Positions 36,925-47,280 of a stretch of 64,000 nt of DNA are shown piece by piece. The position numbers and the translations under genes were made by a program. The notes below the pieces were generated by a model that worked only from the letters and a program-made list of their open reading frames with translations, made no database searches and was not told the origin of the DNA. Every line of letters begins with the position of its first letter. The first letter of the stretch is position 1. The DNA is from CAVUOA01 sp963742955. Lineage in GTDB: Bacteria; Bacteroidota; Ignavibacteria; Tepidaquicellales; OLB5. The stretch is from the NCBI GenBank assembly GCA_963742955.1, contig CAVUOA010000009.1, positions 124,001 to 188,000 on the forward strand. Direction: 5' to 3'.

Positions 36925-37902
36925 TTGTTTCAAAAGTATAAAAAAAGAATAATCTATTCACTTGTTTTTGGAGCACTCGTTTATTTAGCGCTGAGTATAT
37001 ATGCTAATTTGAACGAACTACTTGTTGCTTTTGGGCAATTTAACTGGGTGTTGTTCCCCTTAATTCTTTTTTTATCATTTTGTAATTACATCGCCAGGTT
37101 TTTTAAATGGGATTACTATACAAGAGTGCTTGGAATTAAAATTGAAAGGAAGCTCAGCTTTGTTATTTTCCTCTCATCATTTATAATGGCAATAACTCCC
37201 GGTAAAGTAGGCGAGGTGTTCAAATCTTATTTGCTGAAAGAACAAAATGGAACTGCAATAAGTAAAAGCGCTCCTATAATTTTAGCGGAGAGAATCACAG
37301 ATTTTTTATCACTGATATTATTAAGCTTAATAGGTGCTCTCATGTTTGGATACGAGACAAAACTTATTTTTGCTACCGGACTGTTTTTTGTGATTCTGAT
37401 ATTATTAATTAGCTCAAAGAAAATTTCATATTCAATTATCGGCTTTTTTGAAAAGTTCAGATTTTTTTCAAAGGTTTCGCATAGAGTCCACATTGCGTAT
37501 GACAGTATATATCAAATGGTGAAATTTAAACAGCTGCTGATAACTCTGGTACTCAGTATAATTTCGTGGTTTTTTGAGTGTACCGGTTTCTATATAGTTA
37601 TCAATAGTTTTGGAATTGAAAACTTAATTCATATTAATATCTTTGTAGCAACCTTTATTTACGGTTTTGCAACTATTGCAGGGGCAGTTACTATGCTTCC
37701 AGGGGGACTGGGTGCTACAGATGCCAGCATAGCATTTTTATTAATTTCTTTGCAGGGAGTGGCAGAGAATATTGCGGTTGCAGGAACTCTTATAATCAGG
37801 GTTGCAACATTATGGTTTGCAGTTATAGTAGGGATTTTTTCGATTTTGTTTTATCAAAAAATCTCTCATAAAAAACTTAATCAAATTGTTCTGGATTCTT
37901 AA
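36925..37902 (+). CDS. Flippase-like (UPF0104/AglD-type) membrane protein
   Basis: 325 residues with about eight predicted helices and the family landmarks NYIARFFKWDYY, ITPGKVGEVFKSYLL, ERITDFLSLILL and the C-terminal TMLPGGLGATDASIAFLL. Members of the lysylphosphatidylglycerol synthetase N-terminal/YbhN superfamily are thought to move or flip lipids, sometimes lipid-linked sugars. TTG at 36925 directly follows the maf stop; translation is probably coupled. Confidence 0.85.
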   Translation: MFQKYKKRIIYSLVFGALVYLALSIYANLNELLVAFGQFNWVLFPLILFLSFCNYIARFFKWDYYTRVLGIKIERKLSFVIFLSSFIMAITPGKVGEVFKSYLLKEQNGTAISKSAPIILAERITDFLSLILLSLIGALMFGYETKLIFATGLFFVILILLISSKKISYSIIGFFEKFRFFSKVSHRVHIAYDSIYQMVKFKQLLITLVLSIISWFFECTGFYIVINSFGIENLIHINIFVATFIYGFATIAGAVTMLPGGLGATDASIAFLLISLQGVAENIAVAGTLIIRVATLWFAVIVGIFSILFYQKISHKKLNQIVLDS

Positions 37903-37919
37903 ATCAATTTTCATTTAAA

Positions 37920-38333
37920 ATGGATAGAAAAATACGTGTTTTAATAGCAAAAGCCGGACTTGACGGTCATGACAGGGGTGCAAAAGTAATTGCTGCCGCA
38001 TTCAGGGATGCGGGCATTGAGGTAATCTATACAGGTCTCAGACAATCACCCGAGATGATAGTTGAGGCTGCACTTCAGGAAGATGTGGACGCAATCGGAA
38101 TCAGTATATTGAGCGGCGCTCATATGACTATTTTCAAAAAAGTTATGGAACTGATGAAAGCCAAGGGATTGGACGATGTCTTGCTGTTCGGTGGAGGCAT
38201 TATTCCGGAAAGCGATATTGAAAAATTGAAGTTGATCGGTGTGGGTGAATTGTTTACACCAGGTACTCCTACTTATGAGACAATTGAGTACGTAAAAAAG
38301 TGGGTTGACCAACACAGGAAATCCATAGCATAA
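37920..38333 (+). CDS. Stand-alone cobalamin-binding subunit, methylmalonyl-CoA mutase C-terminal type
   Basis: 137 residues, entirely one B12-binding Rossmann-like domain. The base-off/His-on motif D-x-H-x-x-G is present as GLDGHDRG (Asp15, His17, Gly20). The second motif is ISILSGAHM and the third LFGGGIIPESDI. This is the small subunit of split acyl-CoA mutases. The catalytic TIM-barrel subunit and the MeaB-type GTPase are not in the window, so its partner must be encoded elsewhere. It is flanked by a flippase-like gene and a phosphohexomutase with no evident pathway link. Confidence 0.92.
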   Translation: MDRKIRVLIAKAGLDGHDRGAKVIAAAFRDAGIEVIYTGLRQSPEMIVEAALQEDVDAIGISILSGAHMTIFKKVMELMKAKGLDDVLLFGGGIIPESDIEKLKLIGVGELFTPGTPTYETIEYVKKWVDQHRKSIA

Positions 38334-38354
38334 TTACAAGGAATTTATAATAAA

Positions 38355-39752
38355 ATGGCAATAAAGTTTGGAACTGACGGCTGGAGAGCTGTCATAGCGG
38401 ATGAATATACATTTGAAAATTTGAAGAAAATTTCAAAGGCAACGGCGATTGCTTTTCAGAATCATCCAAAAATTAAAAGCGGAATAATTATCGGTTATGA
38501 TACCAGGTTTCTTTCCCGGGAGTTTGCAGAATGTTCGGCTGTTGTTATTGCCAATCATGGTATAAAGGTTTATCTGACAGATACATATGTTACCACACCG
38601 ACAGTTTCACTTGTAACAAGAGATAAACAAATGCCTTACGGGGTTATGATTACCTCATCGCATAATCCGGCTAAGTATAATGGGTTTAAGCTTAAAGATG
38701 AATTTGGCGGTTCTATGGGACCGAATCAGTTAAAATTTGTAGAAGAAGCTCTTACGGGCTCAGATAAATTTGATTACGGCAATATACTGTTTGATGAATT
38801 GCTGAAAGACGGTGATATAGAATATTTTAAAGGAAAAGATTATTTCATTAATAATCTGAAAAAAAATATAAACATCGGGTCGATCCGTTCTGCTAATATC
38901 AAAATATTATATGATGCAATGTATGGCTCTGGGCAGGGAATGATGGATAGTTTTCTGGAGCTTGCTTCAATTAGAAGCGAAATTAACCCGTCTTTTGGCG
39001 GTATTCACCCCGAACCTGTATCTTATAACTTAACTGAAATTTCGAAAAAATTGGAAAAAGGTAACTTTGATATAGGTATTGCAACTGATGGCGATGCGGA
39101 TAGGATAGCCATTCTTGATGAAAAAGGTATTTTCATAGATGCACAAATGACGTTTGCACTGCTGCTTACTTATTTGTTAAAAGATAAGAAAATGACCGGC
39201 GGAGTTGTAAGAGGGTTTTCATCAAGTGAACTTATAAAAAAAATATGTGAAAAGAATAACATAAAACTTTATACAGTACCAATCGGGTTTAAATATATTT
39301 CTGAGCTTATGATAAAGGAAGATATACTTATTGGTGCTGAAGAAAGCGGCGGGATAGGAATAAAAGGACATTTACCGGAACGTGACGGAATATATAACGG
39401 CTTATTGTTTAGTGAAATGCTTTCAATGAAAAAGAAAAAGCTAAGTGAACTTGTTTTGGATATTGAGAAGGAATACGGCAGGTATTTCTACAAAAGAATT
39501 GATAAACAGCTTTCCGATAACAGCCTGAAAGAAAAATTAGTAAATAAAGCACGGAGTTTAAAAGAAGTTGCGGGTATGAAAGTTATTGATGTAAATGATT
39601 TGGATGGGTGCAAATTAATTTTTGAAAAAGGATGGCTTCTTGTAAGACCTTCCGGAACAGAACCTCTCTTACGGATTTATACGGAAGTATACGATGAGGA
39701 TAAAACGGGTTCAGTTTTAGAAAACATTTTGGAGAAATTAAATTTAAATTAA
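38355..39752 (+). CDS. Phosphoglucomutase/phosphomannomutase family enzyme
   Basis: 465-residue alpha-D-phosphohexomutase, intact. The phosphoserine loop is TSSHNPAKYNG (Ser102), the Mg-binding loop is DGDADR (245-250), the sugar-binding loop is GAEESGG, and the phosphate-binding C-terminal loop is RPSGTEPLLR. The opening KFGTDGWRAVIAD is typical of prokaryotic PGM/PMM enzymes. It interconverts hexose 1- and 6-phosphates, feeding nucleotide-sugar synthesis for the polysaccharide locus that follows directly. Whether it prefers glucose, mannose or glucosamine phosphate cannot be settled. Confidence 0.93.
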   Translation: MAIKFGTDGWRAVIADEYTFENLKKISKATAIAFQNHPKIKSGIIIGYDTRFLSREFAECSAVVIANHGIKVYLTDTYVTTPTVSLVTRDKQMPYGVMITSSHNPAKYNGFKLKDEFGGSMGPNQLKFVEEALTGSDKFDYGNILFDELLKDGDIEYFKGKDYFINNLKKNINIGSIRSANIKILYDAMYGSGQGMMDSFLELASIRSEINPSFGGIHPEPVSYNLTEISKKLEKGNFDIGIATDGDADRIAILDEKGIFIDAQMTFALLLTYLLKDKKMTGGVVRGFSSSELIKKICEKNNIKLYTVPIGFKYISELMIKEDILIGAEESGGIGIKGHLPERDGIYNGLLFSEMLSMKKKKLSELVLDIEKEYGRYFYKRIDKQLSDNSLKEKLVNKARSLKEVAGMKVIDVNDLDGCKLIFEKGWLLVRPSGTEPLLRIYTEVYDEDKTGSVLENILEKLNLN

Positions 39753-39763
39753 ATAATAAGTAA

Positions 39764-41479
39764 ATGAAACCAGCTGTTAAAATAACAATTTGGGCTTTGG
39801 TTTTTATAATTAATGGAATAGTTCTTGGGCAGAAGCTGGACCAGCAGAAGCAGCAGGAAACAACACAACAATCTCCGTTAAGGTCAATGGATATATCACA
39901 GCCCAGAATTGATTTATCAAATCTGGATGTTCTAAAGCAACTGGAACCAATTCCTAGTACTTCGACGCTTTATAATGACCAATTATTAGAAGGTGCTGTA
40001 GATGTTAATAAGTATATTGTAGGGCCTAATGATATCTTTTCACTGGGTGTTTGGGGAATAATAAATCAACCTCTTCCTCTTGCCGTGAGCCCTGAAGGCT
40101 CATTAATTATCCCATCAGTTGGTGAAGTAAATGTAGCAGGTTTAACATTAGCTGAAGCTAAACAGAAAGTTATTGAAAAGGTTAAGAAGAGGTATATCTC
40201 TGCAGATATCACTTTAACACTTGTCTCACCCAGGAAATTTATGGTAACTGTTACAGGTGTTGGTCAGGGAATTTATCCTACTTCAGCGGTATTACGCGCT
40301 AGCGCAATAGTTGCATTCCTGGTTAATGACAGCCTTTCTTTAACGAAATCAGGTACCAATCCCGCAGAAAAAAGTTTATTCAGCATCAGGAACATCACGC
40401 TTACAAGAAAGAATGGTCAGAAAATACGTGTTGATTTAAGGAAGTATTTTGCTACAAGGGATGATAAATATAATCCGTTTCTAGTTGAAGGGGATGTTCT
40501 GGATATCCCAAAATACGATTGGGAGGGAAGATTTCTTTCCGTCCGCGGTGCAGTTCAATTTCCCGGAGTATTTGAGTATATAGAAGGTGATGACCTGGAA
40601 ACGGCAATTCAATTGGTTAGAGGGGTAACTTCAGTCGCAAATATGGACAGTATTTTGATATCGCGTTCAGATAAAACAGGCAACAATATGAATAACTTTA
40701 TTGTAAGTTATGAAGACAATAAGAATATGAAATTGGAGCCGAATGACAGGGTAACTGTTTTAGCTTATGCGGAGCAAAGAAGAGATTTCAGGGTATTTGT
40801 ACTTGGAGAAGTAATAAGACCGGGATTATATCCGATAACATTAAATACAACGCATCTATCCGAAATTATTAAAGAAACTGGCGGATTTACTCCAAGTGCC
40901 TATTTGCCTACCAGCGAATTGTACAGGAAGCCGGATACTTTATTTTTACAGACAAAGAATCGTGACTCAACTGAAAATTTATTTACGCAAAGACTTAATG
41001 ATGTTATTTCCAATAAAGATGAAAAAGAATATTTTGATTTGGAGACAAAAGCGAAAATAGGCAGAGTAAATCTCGATTTTGAGAAATTATTTAAAGACGG
41101 TGATGTTAGTCAGGATGTAACGCTAAAAGATGGCGATATTATATATATAGCCGATAATAAAAAGCAGGTTTATGTTTACGGTCAGGTAAACAGTCCTGGT
41201 TTTGTTCCATATAAAGAAGGGGCCGATTACAGATATTATATTGATCAAGCCGGGGGATATGGCGAAAGAGCAGATGAAAGCGAGGTTAGGGTTATTAAAT
41301 TCAAGACCAGGGAATGGATAGAACCTGACGAAGCAAAAGTAGAATCAAATGATTTTATTTTTGTTCCGAAAGTAATAAAACGGGATTTTGCATATGATAT
41401 CGATTTGATTGCAAAAGTTTCATCGGTTATAGTAAGTGTAATTACACTTGCGTTGCTTGTAATACAGGCACAAAAGTAA
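39764..41479 (+). CDS. Polysaccharide export protein with multiple SLBB domains
   Basis: 571 residues. A signal sequence (VKITIWALVFIINGIVLG) is followed by the Poly_export signature YIVGPNDIFSLGVWG and PSVGEVNVAGLTLAEAKQKV. At least three SLBB-type units follow, each containing a V-x-G-x-V-x-x-P-G-x-Y/F motif (VRGAVQFPGVFEY, VLGEVIRPGLYPI, VYGQVNSPGFVPY). One C-terminal membrane helix (VSSVIVSVITLALLVIQ) ends the protein. It forms the periplasmic/outer-membrane export conduit of the Wza class, with an extended SLBB array as in Bacteroidota homologues. No lipobox Cys is evident. It opens the exopolysaccharide locus and precedes the chain-length regulator. Confidence 0.92.
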   Translation: MKPAVKITIWALVFIINGIVLGQKLDQQKQQETTQQSPLRSMDISQPRIDLSNLDVLKQLEPIPSTSTLYNDQLLEGAVDVNKYIVGPNDIFSLGVWGIINQPLPLAVSPEGSLIIPSVGEVNVAGLTLAEAKQKVIEKVKKRYISADITLTLVSPRKFMVTVTGVGQGIYPTSAVLRASAIVAFLVNDSLSLTKSGTNPAEKSLFSIRNITLTRKNGQKIRVDLRKYFATRDDKYNPFLVEGDVLDIPKYDWEGRFLSVRGAVQFPGVFEYIEGDDLETAIQLVRGVTSVANMDSILISRSDKTGNNMNNFIVSYEDNKNMKLEPNDRVTVLAYAEQRRDFRVFVLGEVIRPGLYPITLNTTHLSEIIKETGGFTPSAYLPTSELYRKPDTLFLQTKNRDSTENLFTQRLNDVISNKDEKEYFDLETKAKIGRVNLDFEKLFKDGDVSQDVTLKDGDIIYIADNKKQVYVYGQVNSPGFVPYKEGADYRYYIDQAGGYGERADESEVRVIKFKTREWIEPDEAKVESNDFIFVPKVIKRDFAYDIDLIAKVSSVIVSVITLALLVIQAQK

Positions 41480-41513
41480 AAAGATTTTTCTTTAAAAAAT
41501 AATTCTTAGATAA

Positions 41514-42695
41514 TTGGAAAACAATCAAGAAACATCAAAAGATTCGCAATGGAAAATCATTTACATTGTTAGATGCATTCTATGTATTTTTAAAATGGAA
41601 AGAAACCCATTTTCATAACAACTCTTGTTGTATTTATAATTTCAGTCATTTTATACTTTTTCGTATTCGATTTAATTTATTTCTCTTCTGCGAGTATAAA
41701 AAGTTCATCAGAAAAGCTCCGGATTATTGAGCTCAATTGAAGGATTGCCTGACATTGGCGGACTTGACGATATTGGGATTGGGGGCAGTAAATCTGCAAA
41801 GGAGTTGGCTGCTTATCAGGAAATATTAAGCAGCAGAAGATGCCTGGAACCCCTTATAGTGAAATTCAATCTAATGGAAGAAGGAAATTTCAGATTTATG
41901 GAAGATGCTCTGAAATAATTTAGAACGGAAAAATCTGGTTATAGACGAGGAAAGATTAGCAGGAATTTTAAGTATAGGTATTTATTATAAAGACCCTGTG
42001 CTTGCAAAAGAAATGGTCGACTTCTTGCTTTCAGAATTAGATAAGATAAATATAGAATTAAATGTTCAGAATGCAAAAAATAACAGAGAGTTTATTGAAA
42101 AAAGGTATTTTCAGGCGAGAGGAGATCTGAGAAAAGCTGAAGATTCATTGAAATCTTTTCAAATGATTTATGGGGTTGCGCCTGATCTGCAAATAAAAGC
42201 GGCAGCTCAATCAGCGTTTACTTTAGAAGCGGAACTAAAAACCGAAGAAGTTAAACTTGACTATGTTAAAACAAATATTAAGCTCTGATCAACTTGAAGT
42301 GAAAACAGAAGAAGCAAAAATAAATGCTTTAAAAGAACAAATCAGTAATATAAAGAATTCAACTGATTTAAATGATTTTCTGAGGCTGGGAAACTCACCC
42401 CAAATTGCTCTGAGCTTCATAAGATTGCAAAGAGATGTGGAAATTCAGACAAAAATTATGACATTTTTACTACCCGTATATGAACAAGCGAAAATAGAAG
42501 AAAAAAGAGAGACACCTACAATTACAGTTTTGGATAAACCATACGTTGCGGAGAAGAAAACAAAACCTAAAAGGTTAACCATGGTGGTTAGTATGGACTT
42601 TTGCGGGTTTTGGAATATCTAATATATTTTTTATTCTCTTTGTAAAATGGAAAAAATTTAAAAACACAGTTAATCTTTCAAGGGAAATGCTGTAA
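41514..42695 (+). CDS. Wzz/GumC-type chain-length regulator (several frameshifts)
   Basis: Reading across frames gives an N-terminal cytoplasmic start (ENNQETSKDSQWK), a membrane helix around 41620 (ITTLVVFIISVILYFFV), and a long periplasmic helical region including SSIEGLPDIGGLDDIGIGGS, ELNVQNAKNNREFIEKRYFQ and an alpha-helical heptad region. The conserved KPYVAEKKTKPKR precedes a second helix near 42600. This is the two-helix layout of polysaccharide co-polymerases that set chain length. Frame changes fall near 41560, 41735, 41920, 42285 and 42595, consistent with consensus errors. It has no attached tyrosine-kinase domain. Confidence 0.82.
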
Positions 42696-42737
42696 TGAAT
42701 ATTCTTTTTTGAAAGTTTTAAAAAGATTTTAAAGAAT

Positions 42738-43966
42738 ATGGAAGAAAAGTTTTCTTTCTCTGAGAAGATTGTATTTTTTATTTTATTTATTAATACCTAC
42801 ATAATTTCTTCTATTCCCGGGGGGTTTTACCTTTTCTCCATATATATATGCCATACAAACAGGATTATTTTTACTTTATTTTTCTTCTTCAGCTGATTTC
42901 AATGCGCTTCTAAAATTAAAATTCAAAAAATTTAACCTGATAACGGCTTTAACTTTATTGACTTTCATATTGTTCATTACATCTTCATTTATAATGAATT
43001 GGCATTATAACGATGATATAAAATCTCTTTCTAAATTACTTACATACCCAATTATATTCTTCCTTTATTTTATTGTTCTTCCGAAATATCTTTTACCAAA
43101 AGGGGAGTTTATTTGACAAATTTCTTAACGTAATTTTAATAACGGGAATAGTAATTTCAATAATTGCTTTATTAATGCATTTCAGCGGCATATATTTAGA
43201 TGATAGATTTTCTTATGCTGCTGCTGGGTTGTTTGGTCATCCAAATACAATGGCATTTATATATACTATTACTATACCCATTCTTATATATAAATACTTC
43301 ACCAATCAATATCCCTTTTATAAATTCATTATTTTAATGTTTATTTTGGTAATAGGATTATTGTATACTTTCAGCAGGGCTGGGTATATTGGCTGCTGTA
43401 TTGCCATATTGGTTTTTGCTTATAAGAGGTCAAAAAAAATTTTCTTGTTAACAGTTTTTATTTTGTTAATAGCATTTTTAAATTTATTTTTAATATTTTC
43501 TCAGTCTAAGGGAGACAGTTCCTATCCGAGAATGTTGCTTGTTCTCACAGCTATTGATATGATTTTTTACAGGGGCAGCACTTTTATGCTTTGGGGATAC
43601 GGGATATTTAATAATATTAAGGTTTTCACAAGCGATAAATTATTTTTTGGCAGTACTGAACAAGTAGTAAATCCTCACAATCTTTTTCTGCTTCTTTCAA
43701 TCCAATTCGGGGTGCTTTTTACGCTGAGTCTTTTTGTGTTATTTGTTTTAATAATTCTAAAAGCATTTCTTAAGAAAAAGTATCTCAATTTCCGTTTTAG
43801 TCAAAGAACAAATTTAGGTTTATTCGTTCTGTTAGGATTGTTTTTCCAAAATATGCTGGAAGATATTGTAGTTTACCCTGAATTTTTTGTTATGCCATTA
43901 TTCTTGATATTTTTAGGATATTTATATTTAATTGTTTATCAACCAATAATTGTTTCGGATGGATAG
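42738..43966 (+). CDS. O-antigen ligase/Wzy-like polymerase (frameshifted at 5' end)
   Basis: Polytopic protein of about 405 residues. The start MEEKFSFSEKIVFFIL is followed by frame changes near 42825 and 43080, after which 297 residues are intact. The Wzy_C/WaaL-type landmarks are YTFSRAGYIG in a periplasmic loop and NPHNLFLLLSIQFG late in the protein, equivalent to the conserved Arg and His regions of ligases and polymerases. It probably polymerises the repeat unit or ligates the glycan; the two cannot be separated by sequence alone. It overlaps the flippase gene start. Confidence 0.82.
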
Positions 43967-45502
43967 GTTATTCAAATCATTTTCACGTTTATTTGTCATA
44001 GCAGTAATTGTCAAAATTATTGATGTTGTTAGAAACTTAGTTGTAGCATCTGTCTTAGGTGTTTCGGGCAAAGCTGACATATATTTAGGTGTAATATCCA
44101 TACCGGATAGCATTTTGATAATAGCAGGTTTTGATACAATAAGAGGTGTAGTAAACAGCGAATTTTCAGGTTTGTTTTCTAAGGGAAAAAAGAAAGAAAT
44201 ATGGGAATCCTTTTCCAATCTTTTAAAAATTATTGTTGTCTCAGGGCTGTTGTTCACTTTTGTGCTTTATATAGGTAGAACTTTTGTAATCGGTTTATTT
44301 TTACCCGGTTTTAGTGAAGAAAAAAAAATATTGGCGGTTTCATTAACCCCTATTATATTTCCTATTTTCTTTATGAAGGCGCTGATAGGATTATTCCAAT
44401 CTGTCCTTAATTCTCACAAAAATTTTTATATCCCGGTTTTGTTGCTAAGTCTTGTCAGCATTAGTGTATTAATTTCATTGCTGTTCCCTTATTTTAATAA
44501 TGAAGTTCTTTTTAACCTATCGTTCGGTAATTTTTTGGGGAATGTATTTGTCTGTACGGGCTTAGGATGGTTAATATTTAAAATTGGTGGTGAAATAAAT
44601 TTAAAAAAAATATATATTGATACAACAACAAAACATGTTCTGAAAAGTTGTTTTGCAATTTTGATTCTGGTATTCTTTAATCAAATATACTTATCTTCGA
44701 AAAACTTCTTTGCTTCCTTCTGTGGCGAAGGCGCAATATCATCTTTGAATTATTCTGCAGCAATAACTAACATGATTGTTATTTTAGTTTTCACTACAGT
44801 ATTTAGTGTATTAGTCTCTGATTTGTCATCAAGTTTTGCTACAGAAAAACGGATTGTATCAAAAAAAATATTTTTCAACACATTAAACACTTTGTTTTTC
44901 ATAATCATCCCTCTGGTTGTTTTTATTTCTTTAAATAAGGAAGATATTCTTAAATTACTGTACTTGAGAGGAAATTTGGATAATGTTGGAATTGATAAAA
45001 TACTTGCTCCGTTTTTTGGGAAACGTTATATTTGGTTAGCTTTATTATTTACATTATTCCAACAGCATTATACCTGGCAAAGAAAGAATACAAACTGATA
45101 ACTAAAATAGGCACACCAATATATATTTTAGGAATTCTATTAAACCTTTTTTTCACAAGAATGTTTGGATATGTTGGTATCTCTATAGTTAATTTTACTA
45201 TTCACTTGGCATATGGCGTTATTTTGATGTTATACTCTAGAAGAATTATAGGAAAACTTACAATATATTTAAAGCATATAGCTTTGATTTTTCTGAGCGG
45301 CGTAATTCTTTGGGTTTTGTTGATATTGCTTAAATTATTTAATTTGGATATAATGATAAGGGTATTTTTTAAAAATACAATCTTGATATTATCTTTGAAT
45401 CTTATATTATGTTTCTTCCCGTATTACTTAATCACATCAGCCTTTAAGGTAAATTATGTTTCAAAATTGAAGAATAAATATTTCTTGGGGATGAAAGGTT
45501 GA
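43959..45502 (+). CDS. MurJ/MviN-family lipid flippase (one frameshift)
   Basis: About 510 residues with some 13-14 predicted helices. The N-terminal ASVLGVSGKADIYLG and the later GLFQSVLNSHKNFYIPVL are the MOP/MviN landmarks. The frame shifts near 45025; restoring it joins ILAPFF to WETLYLVSFIIYIIPTALYLA. It probably flips the lipid-linked repeat unit, the job of Wzx in this locus. ATG at 43959 is chosen over the TTG at 43950 because it shortens the overlap with the ligase gene to 8 bp. Its stop overlaps the next glycosyltransferase start (TTGA). Confidence 0.85.
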
Positions 45503-46495
45503 CAATACAGTTGAAAATTAATATAATAGTTCCTTTTATCTACAGGGTTGGTGGAATAAAACTTATAATTGAATATGCAAATCGGTTGACCTTAAAAGGA
45601 CATGATATTGCAATGTATTATCCCATTTATCCCTACAATACCTACAAAGGAAGTTCAAATATATTATACAATTTGATAGTTGTATATAAATTATTAAAAC
45701 AATTAATCTTTGTGACAGAAAATAAGGATAATGATTTGGGGACAATTAAAATAAAGCATTACTGTTTTTAGTGTCTTTGTAGAGAGATGCTAATATTGTA
45801 GTTAAAACATAAAACACCATACAGCGTAAATAATTTAAGAAAATGTAAAGGTAATGAATATTTATTTAGTTAGAGGGTATAAAAATAGGAAATCAGCCTG
45901 GAGTATGTTGATAAAAGCTATGATTCTATGCATTTAATTACCACTTGCTCTTCTTAAAAGAATTTATTTACAAAAGTTTAATGTTGATTCAACCTTATTT
46001 TGAACGCTATAGATTTTCTTGATAATCATAGAAAAAATATGGAAAGACCTCAAATAATTCTATTTTATCCATAATAGCACATCAATAGAAAAATAGCATC
46101 ATGGCAATCAAAGTAATCAAAACTGAATATTTCTTATCCAAATTTAAATACTATGCATTGGTCACAAAAAATTTAAGGAAAAAAAAATACATACTTGGTA
46201 CCTGTAAATCCCTCCCAACACAATGATAAACAAACTGTACTCTGAATCGAGACATTTTTTTGTTTACAGTTCTGGAGAAGAATTAGCATACCACAGGCAG
46301 AAGCAATGGCCTGCAAATGCGCTCTGAACCAAGGAAACCGGTGCTCAAGTGAATATTCCCGACATATGGAATCAGCCATTAGTGTGAGGACCTAAAAACG
46401 AGGAAGTTTTATATAATGGTGTAAGATTTCCTAGAATCATCGAGAATGGCAAAAATTTCTATGAACAGGATAATATTTTGAAATCAAATATATAG
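45499..46495 (+). pseudogene. GT4-type glycosyltransferase, shredded by indels
   Basis: Only the first 80 residues are intact (INIIVPFIYRVGGIKLIIEY, then RLTLKGHDIAMYYP), matching the N-terminus of GT4 glycosyltransferases. Beyond 45720 fragments in changing frames still follow the family: RDANIVV near 45785, LKEFIYK near 45955, HRKNMERPQIILF near 46025 and the C-terminal nucleotide-binding block PQAEAMACKCAL near 46290, followed by GPKNEEVLYNG near 46390. At least a dozen indels are needed to join them. I cannot tell a true pseudogene from a very poor consensus, but the conserved order argues for an originally complete gene. TTG start overlaps the flippase stop. Confidence 0.65.
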
Positions 46496-47280
46496 ATTGC
46501 TGCGATGTGATTCAACAATTCAATTAGAAAACCTATTTTTGTCTTTAGATTTAAATTGACATTTATTCATTGCAGCATAATATTGAAATTCCATTGTTCA
46601 ATTTGAGTTTTGAAATATAAGAAATGTATAATTTCCAAACAGTTTTCATTTTTGTTTATTTATAAAAAACAACTCTAATGCAAACGGGATGTAAATGTTC
46701 ATGTAGGTTGATGAATCCTATTCGCTCCTTTAATAAAAATTAAGGCAAATTTAGAAGAATTCTGCCCTTTCTCTGAGTTTGGGGGTGTATTCAGTGGTAA
46801 TTGGGAGCAAAAGGGAACAATTCTATACCATGGTCATCCTGGAATTAATTTGAGACTCTCTAATGAAGGGGATCTCCAAAACATAAAATATCCAGATGGC
46901 TATGTTTAAAGTGAATGATTTTTATTTCCATTATAAAATATAGTTACTAACAGGTATTTTAATACTTCCATTTATCAATATAAAAGTTTGTGAGATACTC
47001 CCGATAATAGTCTTCCTCTAAATATCGCAAAGGCTTTACAGTTGTACCATCAATAGGCTGAAAATGCTGAAAAGCCTTCTTTGTCATTGCTGTTCCGTAT
47101 CTTACTATGTTTAATGTTTTGTATGCTAATGATTGTTTTGTATACAATGTATTTTGACTGGAATAAAACAAATGCTTCTCAAATTATTGCCTATAATAAT
47201 AAATCTTTTTCGAAAACATCTGATTTTTTATTTGCGAATATGCTCTCTATAATAAATTAACAAATAGCACAAGAAATAGA
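46495..47280. other. Uninterpretable, heavily damaged stretch
   Basis: No intact gene. Stops occur in every frame on average each 20-30 codons. One 70-residue minus-strand frame at 46959-47171 (ending YYREYLTNFYIDKWKY) and one plus-strand fragment near 46760-46905 (FSEFGGVFSGNWEQ, ILYHGHPGINLRL) read as protein-like, but I cannot name either or say which strand is coding. The local quality matches the flanking shredded genes. Confidence 0.5.

Noticed and set aside
37227..37493. Minus-strand frame opposite the flippase-like gene
   Set aside because: It is an antisense shadow of a well-supported membrane protein and has no recognisable features of its own.
46959..47171. Minus-strand 70-residue frame ending YYREYLTNFYIDKWKY
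   Set aside because: It reads as plausible protein, but it is short, has no family I recognise, and lies in the most damaged part of the window where strand choice is unreliable.
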